This document shows, piece by piece, positions 56,380 to 64,000 of a stretch of 64,000 nt of DNA. The stretch lies in assembly GCF_029023785.1 (NCBI RefSeq), contig NZ_CP118955.1, positions 1-64,000 of the forward strand, given 5' to 3'. The number at the start of each line of letters is the position of its first letter. Position 1 is the stretch's first letter. Source of the DNA: Enterococcus faecium (GTDB lineage: Bacteria; Bacillota; Bacilli; Lactobacillales; Enterococcaceae). Below the pieces are notes generated by a model, which did no database searches, had not been told where the DNA came from, and saw only the letters and a program-made list of their open reading frames with translations. A program made the translations under genes and the position numbers.

Positions 56380-56961
56380 TTAGATGCATAATTGCTCGAT
56401 TTCTTTTTCAGGTAAATTGATATATTTATAACATGTTCCAACTGAAACACCGCATTTTGAAGAAATAAATTGGATCGTTTCTTTTTTTTCATAATAGAGA
56501 CGTCGGATTTTTTTGATCGTTTTTGCATCGATTTTTGGTCTTCCGCCGATTTTTCCTTTTTTACGAGCTTCATCTAATCCAACTAATGTACGTTCTTTGA
56601 TCAATGCGCACTCCATGTTTGCTAGGTTTTCCATTAATTGGAAATAGATTTTTCCCATTTCGCGCGTATCGATTCCTTCATCAAGACTAATCAAGTGCAG
56701 CCCGCGATCTTTGAATAATTGCGTGAGTTCTGTTAATTGCCGCGTAGATTTGCCTAATCGATGAAGTTGGCAAATGACTAGTGCATCGCCTTGTTGCATG
56801 TCAGCGATCACTGACTCCAAATGAACAGCAGTAGAATCATTTTGTTCCACTTCATATGTCTCATGGAAAATTTCTTGACAACCAAAGTCAGATAATTGAT
56901 CAACCTGAGTTGTTAAATCAACGTCATTTATGGTTGTGCGTGCATAACCAATAATTTTCAT
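56380..56961 (-). CDS. Resolvase/invertase-family serine recombinase with Thr at the catalytic position
   Basis: A 193-aa protein with the fold of small serine recombinases: N-terminal catalytic domain (MKIIGYARTTINDVDLTTQ, VICQLHRLGKSTRQL, LISLDEGIDT, ALIKERTLVGLDEARKKGK) and a C-terminal Hin-type HTH (KIRRLYYEKKETIQFISSKCGVSVGTCYKYI). The nucleophile of resolvases, Ser10 in YARVS, is Thr10 here (YARTT), and the usual D of DRLGRS is His (LHRLGKS). The arginine positions near the active site are partly kept. It may be inactive as a recombinase and act as a DNA-binding protein. The start follows AAAGGAATCACC. It sits alone between gpmA and rpiA, not in an obvious mobile element. Confidence 0.8.
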   Translation of the reverse strand: MKIIGYARTTINDVDLTTQVDQLSDFGCQEIFHETYEVEQNDSTAVHLESVIADMQQGDALVICQLHRLGKSTRQLTELTQLFKDRGLHLISLDEGIDTREMGKIYFQLMENLANMECALIKERTLVGLDEARKKGKIGGRPKIDAKTIKKIRRLYYEKKETIQFISSKCGVSVGTCYKYINLPEKEIEQLCI

Positions 56962-57093
56962 GGTGATTCCTTTCTAGCAGTGATTTTCTAACTGGATATA
57001 ACAGTAAAAATGTAGCATAAAGTACGTCAAAAAGATAGTTTTTTCGCAAATTTTCCGCTGTCTTTTTTTATTGGATGATCAAGCAGTTTTTCT

Positions 57094-57777
57094 TTATTTA
57101 CGACGGATTGCGTCAAGAATCTCAACGCCTTTTTCTGAGCCGACAACTACTTTAGAAACCATGTTTAGGAAAAGCCCATGTTCTACTACCCCAACAAGTT
57201 CATCTAAATAGGTAGCTAAGCTTTCTGGCTGTTCGATGACTTCTAGATGCAGATCAATGATGTAATGACCACCATCTGTGGTTAAGACTTCTCCGTTTTC
57301 GTCTGTACGCAAGACGGGTTGGAATCCTTTTTCTTCAAAAATATGAAGTAGCTGTTGGGAGCCATAAGGGATCACTTCAACTGGGAGTGGGAACTTCCCA
57401 AGTTTATCGACTAATTTAGAAGAATCAACGATCCAAATCGTTTCTTTTGAGTACGTAGCGACTATTTTCTCGAAAAGCAAAGCAGCGCCGCCGCCTTTGA
57501 TCCCTTGAAAATCAGCACTGATTTCATCAGCACCGTCTATTGTCAAATCGACTACGGGGACTTCATCAATACTCTTTAACGGTATTCCTAATTTTTCCGC
57601 TTGTTCTTTTGTCGCATTTGAAGTAGTAACTCCTGTGATACGTAAACCTTCTTCACGCATACGGCGACCAATCTCTTCTACCATATAATAGGCGGTTGAA
57701 CCGGTCCCGAGACCTACGATCATCCCGTCCTTTACGAATTTCGCGGCTTCAATGCCAGCTAATTGTTTTAAATTCAT
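57094..57777 (-). CDS. rpiA: Ribose-5-phosphate isomerase A
   Basis: RpiA interconverts ribose-5- and ribulose-5-phosphate, here downstream of the nucleoside salvage products. The 227-aa protein has [42 protein letters not shown] and [17 protein letters not shown] 57777 has AAAGGTGG 7 nt upstream; a GTG at 57789 lies within that site. No clear terminator is seen after it. Confidence 0.96.
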   Translation of the reverse strand: MNLKQLAGIEAAKFVKDGMIVGLGTGSTAYYMVEEIGRRMREEGLRITGVTTSNATKEQAEKLGIPLKSIDEVPVVDLTIDGADEISADFQGIKGGGAALLFEKIVATYSKETIWIVDSSKLVDKLGKFPLPVEVIPYGSQQLLHIFEEKGFQPVLRTDENGEVLTTDGGHYIIDLHLEVIEQPESLATYLDELVGVVEHGLFLNMVSKVVVGSEKGVEILDAIRRK

Positions 57778-57903
57778 CTTTGCGTCCACCTTTTTTTAGT
57801 TTGAGCATCGTGCTTTCCTCACTATTTTAGCGTGATTTACGGTAAAAAGATACCATTCTTTTTTATTCCAATAAAGCTTTTTCAAAAAAAATTGCATCTC
57901 TTG

Positions 57904-57932
57904 TTGACATGTTTTTTCATTCGTGATATTCT
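57904..57932 (+). promoter_or_regulatory. Promoter of the str operon (rpsL)
   Basis: Consensus -35 TTGACA (57904-57909) and -10 TATTCT (57927-57932), spacer 17 bp. It leaves a leader of about 155 nt before rpsL with short stems (for example ATCAAAGCATATTTGAT at 57985-58001) but no leader family I can name. Confidence 0.8.
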
Positions 57933-58095
57933 AACAAAGGTGCTTTATCTACAGGTTTCTGTGAAGAAACGTGCTGACTGTTTATCAAAGCATATTTGAT
58001 AAGGATGCAGACATTGCATTTATTTTTTATCACAAAAAAAGAACCACCTGGATGTGTGGAACTAGACGCAAATCGTGGGAAGGAGGAAACAAGGA

Positions 58096-58509
58096 ATGCC
58101 TACAATTAACCAATTAGTACGTAAACCTCGTAAATCAAAGGTGGAAAAATCTAATTCACCTGCTTTGAACAAAGGATATAACAGCTTTAAGAAAACTCAA
58201 ACTAACGTAAACTCACCTCAAAAACGTGGGGTAGCAACTCGTGTGGGTACAATGACACCTAAAAAACCGAACTCAGCTTTACGTAAATATGCACGTGTTC
58301 GTTTGTCAAACTTAATTGAAGTTACTGCTTATATCCCAGGGATTGGTCATAACTTACAAGAACACAGTGTTGTATTATTACGCGGTGGTCGTGTAAAAGA
58401 CTTACCAGGGGTACGTTACCATATCGTTCGCGGTGCTTTAGATACTGCTGGTGTTAACGACCGTAAACAAAGCCGTTCTAAATACGGAACTAAAAAACCT
58501 AAAGCTTAA
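58096..58509 (+). CDS. rpsL: 30S ribosomal protein S12
   Basis: S12 lies in the decoding centre. The 137-aa protein reads [15 protein letters not shown] and carries [19 protein letters not shown] and the conserved [13 protein letters not shown]; the lysines at the usual streptomycin-resistance positions are unmutated. ATG 58096 has GGAAGGAGGAAACAAGG upstream; the frame from 58075 starts inside that site. Confidence 0.98.
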   Translation: MPTINQLVRKPRKSKVEKSNSPALNKGYNSFKKTQTNVNSPQKRGVATRVGTMTPKKPNSALRKYARVRLSNLIEVTAYIPGIGHNLQEHSVVLLRGGRVKDLPGVRYHIVRGALDTAGVNDRKQSRSKYGTKKPKA

Positions 58510-58592
58510 TTTTAATTATTAAACAAATGAAACTTGCTTCTACTATATAGAAGTAATTACTATGAACAATATTTCGGAAGGAGGAGTTACGG

Positions 58593-59063
58593 ATGCCACG
58601 TAAAGGTCCTGTTGCAAAACGTGATGTTTTACCAGATCCTATTTATAACTCAAAATTAGTAACTCGCTTGATCAACCGTGTAATGGTTGACGGAAAACGC
58701 GGGATTGCAGCTAACATTATCTATAATGCCTTTGACTTGATCAAAGAATCTACAGGTAACGATCCATTAGAAGTGTTTGAACAAGCAATGAAAAACGTTC
58801 AACCTGTTCTTGAAGTTAAAGCACGTCGTGTTGGGGGTTCAAACTACCAAGTACCAGTTGAAGTTCGCCCTGAACGCCGCGTTACTCTAGGTCTTCGTTG
58901 GGTAGTAAACTACGCTCGCTTGCGCGGTGAACACACAATGGAAGAACGCTTAGCAAAAGAAATCATGGATGCTGCAAACAACACAGGTGCTTCTGTTAAA
59001 AAACGTGAAGACACTCATAAAATGGCTGATGCCAACCGTGCGTTTGCTCACTATCGCTGGTAA
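58593..59063 (+). CDS. rpsG: 30S ribosomal protein S7
   Basis: S7 nucleates assembly of the 30S head. The 156-aa protein reads [28 protein letters not shown] and has [22 protein letters not shown]. Start preceded by GGAAGGAGGAGTTACGG. A hairpin GGTCGGCTT / AAGTCGACC (59078-59099) lies between it and fusA. Confidence 0.98.
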   Translation: MPRKGPVAKRDVLPDPIYNSKLVTRLINRVMVDGKRGIAANIIYNAFDLIKESTGNDPLEVFEQAMKNVQPVLEVKARRVGGSNYQVPVEVRPERRVTLGLRWVVNYARLRGEHTMEERLAKEIMDAANNTGASVKKREDTHKMADANRAFAHYRW

Positions 59064-59156
59064 GATTCTCTCTGTTTGGTCGGCTTTTATAAGTCGACCT
59101 CAGATAGTGTCCTTATTTTTAGCAACTAGATAGTAAAGAGAGGAGAAACAAGGAGA

Positions 59157-61244
59157 ATGACCAGAGAATTTTCTTTACAAAACACTCGTAATATCGGTAT
59201 CATGGCCCACATCGATGCTGGTAAAACGACTGCTACTGAACGTATCTTGTACTATACTGGTAAAATCCATAAAATTGGTGAAACTCATGAAGGAGCTTCA
59301 CAAATGGACTGGATGGAACAAGAACAAGAACGTGGTATTACGATCACTTCTGCTGCTACTACAGCACAATGGAAGGGTCACCGAATCAACATCATCGACA
59401 CACCAGGACACGTAGACTTCACAGTTGAAGTTGAACGTTCATTGCGTGTACTTGATGGTGCTGTAACTGTTCTTGATGCACAATCAGGTGTTGAACCTCA
59501 AACTGAAACAGTTTGGCGTCAAGCAACAACTTATGGTGTACCTCGTATCGTATTTGCAAACAAAATGGACAAGATCGGTGCTGACTTCTTATATTCAGTA
59601 TCAACTTTACATGACCGTTTGCAAGCAAACGCTCACCCAATCCAATTACCAATTGGTGCGGAAGACGACTTCACAGGAATTATCGACCTTGTAACAATGA
59701 AGGCTGAAATGTATACAAACGATCTTGGAACAGAGATCGAAGAAACAGAAATTCCTGAAGAATACCGCGAATTAGCTGAAGAATGGCGCGAAAAATTGGT
59801 TGAAGCTGTAGCTGAAACTGATGAAGAACTTACTTTGAAATACTTAGAAGGTGAAGAAATCACTGAAGCTGAGTTAAAAGAAGGTATCCGCCGCGCAACA
59901 GTTAACGTAGAATTCTACCCAGTACTATGTGGTTCAGCATTTAAGAACAAAGGGGTTCAATTACTATTGGACGCTGTTCTTGATTACTTGCCATCACCGT
60001 TAGATATCCCAGCTATCAAAGGGATTGACCCTAAAACTGATGAAGAAGTAGAACGTCCTGCAGACGACAGCGCTCCTTTCTCAGCTTTAGCATTTAAAGT
60101 TATGACTGACCCATTCGTAGGTCGTTTAACTTTCTTCCGTGTGTACTCTGGTGTTTTACAATCAGGTTCATACGTACAAAACGCAACAAAAGGCAAACGT
60201 GAACGTGTTGGTCGTATCCTACAGATGCATGCCAACTCTCGTTCAGAAATCTCTGAAGTTTACGCTGGAGATATCGCTGCTGCTGTTGGTTTGAAAGACA
60301 CAACTACTGGGGACACACTATGTGATGAAAAGAGTCTAGTTATTCTTGAATCCATGGAATTCCCAGAACCAGTTATCCAAGTCGCTATTGAACCTAAATC
60401 AAAAGCTGACCAAGATAAAATGGGTGTGGCTTTACAAAAACTATCTGAAGAAGATCCTACTTTCCGTGCTGAAACAAACGTGGAAACAGGCGAAACAATC
60501 ATCGCTGGTATGGGTGAACTTCACTTAGATATCATCGTTGACCGTATGCGTCGTGAATTCAAAGTTGAAGCTAACGTAGGTGCGCCTCAAGTATCTTACC
60601 GTGAAACTTTCCGTGCTGGCACTCAAGCCGAAGGTAAGTTTGTACGTCAGTCTGGTGGTAAAGGTCAATACGGTCACGTATGGATTGAATTTACACCAAA
60701 TGAAGAAGGTGCTGGTTTCGAATTTGAAAATGCGATCGTCGGTGGGGTTGTTCCTCGTGAATACATTCCAGCTGTTGAAACTGGTTTGAAAGATGCTATG
60801 GAAAATGGTGTCTTAGCTGGCTATCCATTAGTAGATATCAAAGCTAAACTTTACGATGGTTCATACCATGATGTCGATTCAAATGAAACTGCCTTCCGTG
60901 TTGCTGCTTCTATGGCATTACGTGCAGCAGCTAAGAAAGCTAATCCAGTAATCCTTGAACCAATCATGGCTGTAGAAGTTGTTATCCCTGAAGATTATTT
61001 AGGTGATGTTATGGGTCACGTAACTGCTCGTCGTGGACGTGTTGAAGGTATGGAAGCTCGCGCTGGCGGCCAACAAGTTGTTCGTGCGATGGTTCCACTT
61101 GCTGAAATGTTTGGTTATGCTACAACTCTTCGTTCTGCTACTCAAGGTCGTGGTACATTTACAATGACATTTGACCACTACGAAGATGTACCAAAATCAG
61201 TACAAGAAGAAATCATTAAGAAAAACGGCGGAAAAGCTGAATAA
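59157..61244 (+). CDS. fusA: Elongation factor G
   Basis: EF-G is the GTPase that drives translocation. The 695-aa protein has G1 AHIDAGKTT (near 17-25), [32 protein letters not shown] and the domain II-V sequences through [18 protein letters not shown]. The start follows AGAGGAGAAACAAGGAGA. Length is normal and no resistance-type change is evident. Confidence 0.98.
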   Translation: MTREFSLQNTRNIGIMAHIDAGKTTATERILYYTGKIHKIGETHEGASQMDWMEQEQERGITITSAATTAQWKGHRINIIDTPGHVDFTVEVERSLRVLDGAVTVLDAQSGVEPQTETVWRQATTYGVPRIVFANKMDKIGADFLYSVSTLHDRLQANAHPIQLPIGAEDDFTGIIDLVTMKAEMYTNDLGTEIEETEIPEEYRELAEEWREKLVEAVAETDEELTLKYLEGEEITEAELKEGIRRATVNVEFYPVLCGSAFKNKGVQLLLDAVLDYLPSPLDIPAIKGIDPKTDEEVERPADDSAPFSALAFKVMTDPFVGRLTFFRVYSGVLQSGSYVQNATKGKRERVGRILQMHANSRSEISEVYAGDIAAAVGLKDTTTGDTLCDEKSLVILESMEFPEPVIQVAIEPKSKADQDKMGVALQKLSEEDPTFRAETNVETGETIIAGMGELHLDIIVDRMRREFKVEANVGAPQVSYRETFRAGTQAEGKFVRQSGGKGQYGHVWIEFTPNEEGAGFEFENAIVGGVVPREYIPAVETGLKDAMENGVLAGYPLVDIKAKLYDGSYHDVDSNETAFRVAASMALRAAAKKANPVILEPIMAVEVVIPEDYLGDVMGHVTARRGRVEGMEARAGGQQVVRAMVPLAEMFGYATTLRSATQGRGTFTMTFDHYEDVPKSVQEEIIKKNGGKAE

Positions 61245-61415
61245 TTTCTTAAAACCGGATAGTCCTGCAAAGAGATTATCCAAAGAGACTATATTTTTAA
61301 TATAGTTTCGTGTAAAATAATTATCGATGATATGGGCATGTGGTGTACCTTGTGTACATCATATACCTATCAGACAAATAAAAAATATATTGTATTTTTA
61401 GGAGGACATTTTAAA
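61245..61415 (+). promoter_or_regulatory. fusA-tuf spacer with small stems
   Basis: The 171-bp gap holds ACTATATT / AATATAGT at 61288-61306 and the paired region TGGTGTACC / GTGTACATCA near 61340-61360. No T-run terminator is seen, and no promoter with both boxes. It may serve as the tuf leader within the str operon. Confidence 0.4.
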
Positions 61416-62603
61416 ATGGCAAAAGAAAAATTTGACCGTTCTAAACCACACGTTAACATTGGTACTATCGGACACGTTGACCATGGTAAAACTACATTAA
61501 CAGCTGCAATCACAACTGTACTATCTAAGAAAAACGGCGGCCAAGCTATGGCTTACGATCAAATCGATGGTGCTCCAGAAGAACGCGAACGCGGAATCAC
61601 AATCTCAACAGCTCACGTTGAGTATGAAACAGATACACGCCACTACGCTCACGTTGACTGCCCAGGACACGCGGATTACGTTAAAAACATGATCACTGGT
61701 GCTGCTCAAATGGACGGAGCTATCTTGGTAGTTTCTGCTGCTGACGGCCCAATGCCTCAAACTCGTGAACACATCCTATTGTCTCGTCAAGTTGGTGTTC
61801 CTTACATCGTTGTATTCTTGAACAAAGTAGACATGGTTGATGACGAAGAATTACTAGAATTAGTTGAAATGGAAGTTCGTGACCTATTAACAGAATACGA
61901 ATTCCCTGGTGACGATGTTCCTGTAGTTGCTGGATCAGCTTTGAAAGCTCTAGAAGGCGACGCTTCATACGAAGAAAAAATTCTTGAATTAATGGCTGCA
62001 GTTGACGAATACATCCCAACTCCAGAACGTGACAACGACAAACCATTCATGATGCCAGTTGAAGACGTGTTCTCAATTACTGGACGTGGTACTGTTGCTA
62101 CAGGTCGTGTTGAACGTGGACAAGTTCGCGTTGGTGACGAAGTTGAAGTTGTTGGTATTGCTGAAGAAACTTCAAAAACAACAGTTACTGGTGTTGAAAT
62201 GTTCCGTAAATTGTTAGACTACGCTGAAGCTGGAGACAACATTGGTGCTTTACTACGTGGTGTTGCACGTGAAGACATCCAACGTGGACAAGTTTTAGCT
62301 AAACCAGGTACAATCACACCTCATACAAAATTCTCTGCAGAAGTATACGTGTTGACAAAAGAAGAAGGTGGACGTCATACTCCATTCTTCACTAACTACC
62401 GTCCACAATTCTACTTCCGTACAACTGACGTAACAGGTGTTGTTGAATTACCAGAAGGAACTGAAATGGTTATGCCTGGCGACAACGTAACAATGGAAGT
62501 TGAATTAATCCACCCAATCGCTATCGAAAACGGTACTAAATTCTCAATCCGTGAAGGCGGACGTACAGTTGGTGCCGGTGTCGTTACAGAAATCAAAGCT
62601 TAA
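61416..62603 (+). CDS. tuf: Elongation factor Tu
   Basis: EF-Tu delivers aminoacyl-tRNA to the ribosome. The 395-aa protein reads [28 protein letters not shown], with [23 protein letters not shown] and NKVDMVDD; domains II and III follow normally. ATG 61416 has TAGGAGGACATTTTAAA upstream; the longer frame from 61332 is not supported. A strong terminator follows. Confidence 0.99.
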   Translation: MAKEKFDRSKPHVNIGTIGHVDHGKTTLTAAITTVLSKKNGGQAMAYDQIDGAPEERERGITISTAHVEYETDTRHYAHVDCPGHADYVKNMITGAAQMDGAILVVSAADGPMPQTREHILLSRQVGVPYIVVFLNKVDMVDDEELLELVEMEVRDLLTEYEFPGDDVPVVAGSALKALEGDASYEEKILELMAAVDEYIPTPERDNDKPFMMPVEDVFSITGRGTVATGRVERGQVRVGDEVEVVGIAEETSKTTVTGVEMFRKLLDYAEAGDNIGALLRGVAREDIQRGQVLAKPGTITPHTKFSAEVYVLTKEEGGRHTPFFTNYRPQFYFRTTDVTGVVELPEGTEMVMPGDNVTMEVELIHPIAIENGTKFSIREGGRTVGAGVVTEIKA

Positions 62604-62648
62604 TTCACTTAAGTTTTAAAGTAAAGCAACATTTATTCGGACGTAATC

Positions 62649-62690
62649 GCTCGGAACGAAGGTCTTAGGATCTTTGTTCCGAGCTTTTTT
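62649..62690 (+). terminator. Terminator of the str operon after tuf
   Basis: GCTCGGAACGAAGG pairs with ATCTTTGTTCCGAGC and is followed by TTTTTTG. Confidence 0.9.
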
Positions 62691-62812
62691 GTTTATTGCA
62701 GGATCAGGAAAAAAGACAGGAGTATTATAAATAGAAGAAACACGAAATAAAAGAGTCAGTATTTTCTAAATGAAACTTTATGAAAACAAAATGTTTTTTA
62801 CAAGAAAAAGCC

Positions 62813-63318
<506 letters not shown>

Positions 63319-63348
63319 AACTAAAACAAAAATAATGGAGGTGTACTC

Positions 63349-63978
63349 ATGACCAAAGGAATCTTAGGGAAAAAAGTGGGAATGACACAAATCTTCACTG
63401 AATCTGGTGAATTAATTCCAGTAACTGTTGTAGAAGCTACTCCAAACGTAGTACTACAAGTGAAAACAATGGAAACGGATGGCTACGAAGCTATTCAAGT
63501 TGGTTACCAAGATATGCGTGAAGTTTTATCAAACAAACCTGCGAAAGGTCATGTTGCAAAAGCAAACACGGCTCCTAAGCGCTTCATTCGTGAATTCAAA
63601 AATGTTGAGCTAGGAGAATATGAAGTAGGAAAAGAAATTACAGTAGATGTTTTCCAAGCAGGAGACATTATTGATGTAACAGGTACTACGAAAGGTAAAG
63701 GATTCCAAGGGGTTATCAAACGCCACGGACAAAGCCGCGGACCAATGGCTCACGGTTCTCGTTACCATCGTCGTCCTGGGTCAATGGGTCCAGTTGCACC
63801 TAACCGTGTATTTAAAAACAAACGTCTTGCTGGCCGTATGGGTGGCAACCGCGTAACTATCCAAAACTTGGAAGTTGTACGTGTCGATGCAGAAAGAAAT
63901 GTTATCTTGATCAAAGGTAATGTTCCTGGAGCTAAAAAATCTTTAATTACTATCAAATCAGCTGTGAAAGCTAAATAA
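63349..63978 (+). CDS. rplC: 50S ribosomal protein L3
   Basis: L3 is one of the first proteins to bind 23S rRNA and reaches toward the peptidyl-transferase centre. The 209-aa protein reads [16 protein letters not shown] and has [28 protein letters not shown]. Start preceded by ATGGAGGTGTACTC. A ribosome-binding site for the next gene (AAAGGAGG, 63989-63996) follows, where the window ends; rplD is expected next. Confidence 0.98.
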   Translation: MTKGILGKKVGMTQIFTESGELIPVTVVEATPNVVLQVKTMETDGYEAIQVGYQDMREVLSNKPAKGHVAKANTAPKRFIREFKNVELGEYEVGKEITVDVFQAGDIIDVTGTTKGKGFQGVIKRHGQSRGPMAHGSRYHRRPGSMGPVAPNRVFKNKRLAGRMGGNRVTIQNLEVVRVDAERNVILIKGNVPGAKKSLITIKSAVKAK

Positions 63979-64000
63979 TTGTAGGAAGAAAGGAGGAACT

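Overview
The window reads as the replication-origin end of a low-GC Gram-positive (Lactobacillales) chromosome. Gene content and protein sequences fit Enterococcus, most likely the E. faecium group; the species is inferred from remembered sequences and gene order, not from a search. It opens exactly at dnaA and ends inside the S10 ribosomal operon. Most genes on the right half of this replichore point away from the origin.

Regions. (1) 1-14253, replication and housekeeping: dnaA, the oriC DnaA-box spacer, dnaN, an S4-domain gene, recF, gyrB, gyrA, the rpsF-ssb-rpsR operon, gdpP, rplI and dnaB. (2) 14254-17003: purA sits between two arrays of about 120-bp hairpin repeat modules. (3) 17112-28575: metabolic and membrane genes (degV-like, an ABC-F ATPase, an HdeD-like protein, pyruvate oxidase, a ZIP transporter, a TMEM175-like protein, VanZ-like and FUSC-like proteins, an acyltransferase-like protein), with a perfect parS site at 19822. 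(4) 28576-31800, an AT-rich accessory stretch: a 38-aa basic protein, a broken secreted/thioredoxin-like gene, a small membrane protein and a truncated pseudogene. (5) 31802-38592: a beta-galactan/galacto-oligosaccharide locus with a DeoR-type regulator, a HAD phosphatase, a phospho-beta-galactosidase, lactose-type PTS IIA and IIBC, and a secreted GH53 endo-galactanase. (6) 38593-40001: a tRNA-like element and an IS30-family insertion sequence. (7) 40148-43496: guaA, coaA and an RsmC-like methyltransferase. (8) 43804-55224: a nucleoside uptake and salvage regulon with a LacI regulator, pdp, deoC, cdd, a BMP lipoprotein with its ABC transporter, deoB, punA and deoD. (9) 55522-57777: gpmA, an unusual serine recombinase and rpiA on the minus strand. 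(10) 58096-64000: rpsL, rpsG, fusA, tuf, then rpsJ and rplC.

How the genes work together. The nucleoside block imports nucleosides, splits them by phosphorolysis and passes deoxyribose/ribose phosphate to glycolysis through deoB and deoC. The galactan block cuts galactan outside the cell, imports the products as phosphosugars and hydrolyses them inside.

The most unusual signal is the repeat family. Modules share fixed ends (start AAACGGTGTTC, end TCACAACCTCT) and a fixed apical loop (near TGAGAAGC), while their arm sequences differ by module type but remain self-complementary. Copies sit at six intergenic loci downstream of genes. Four module types occur in different orders on the two sides of purA. 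Other items worth a look are a tRNA-like element with a long extra hairpin, a resolvase-family protein with Thr in place of the catalytic Ser, and DnaA-box-like motifs far from oriC.
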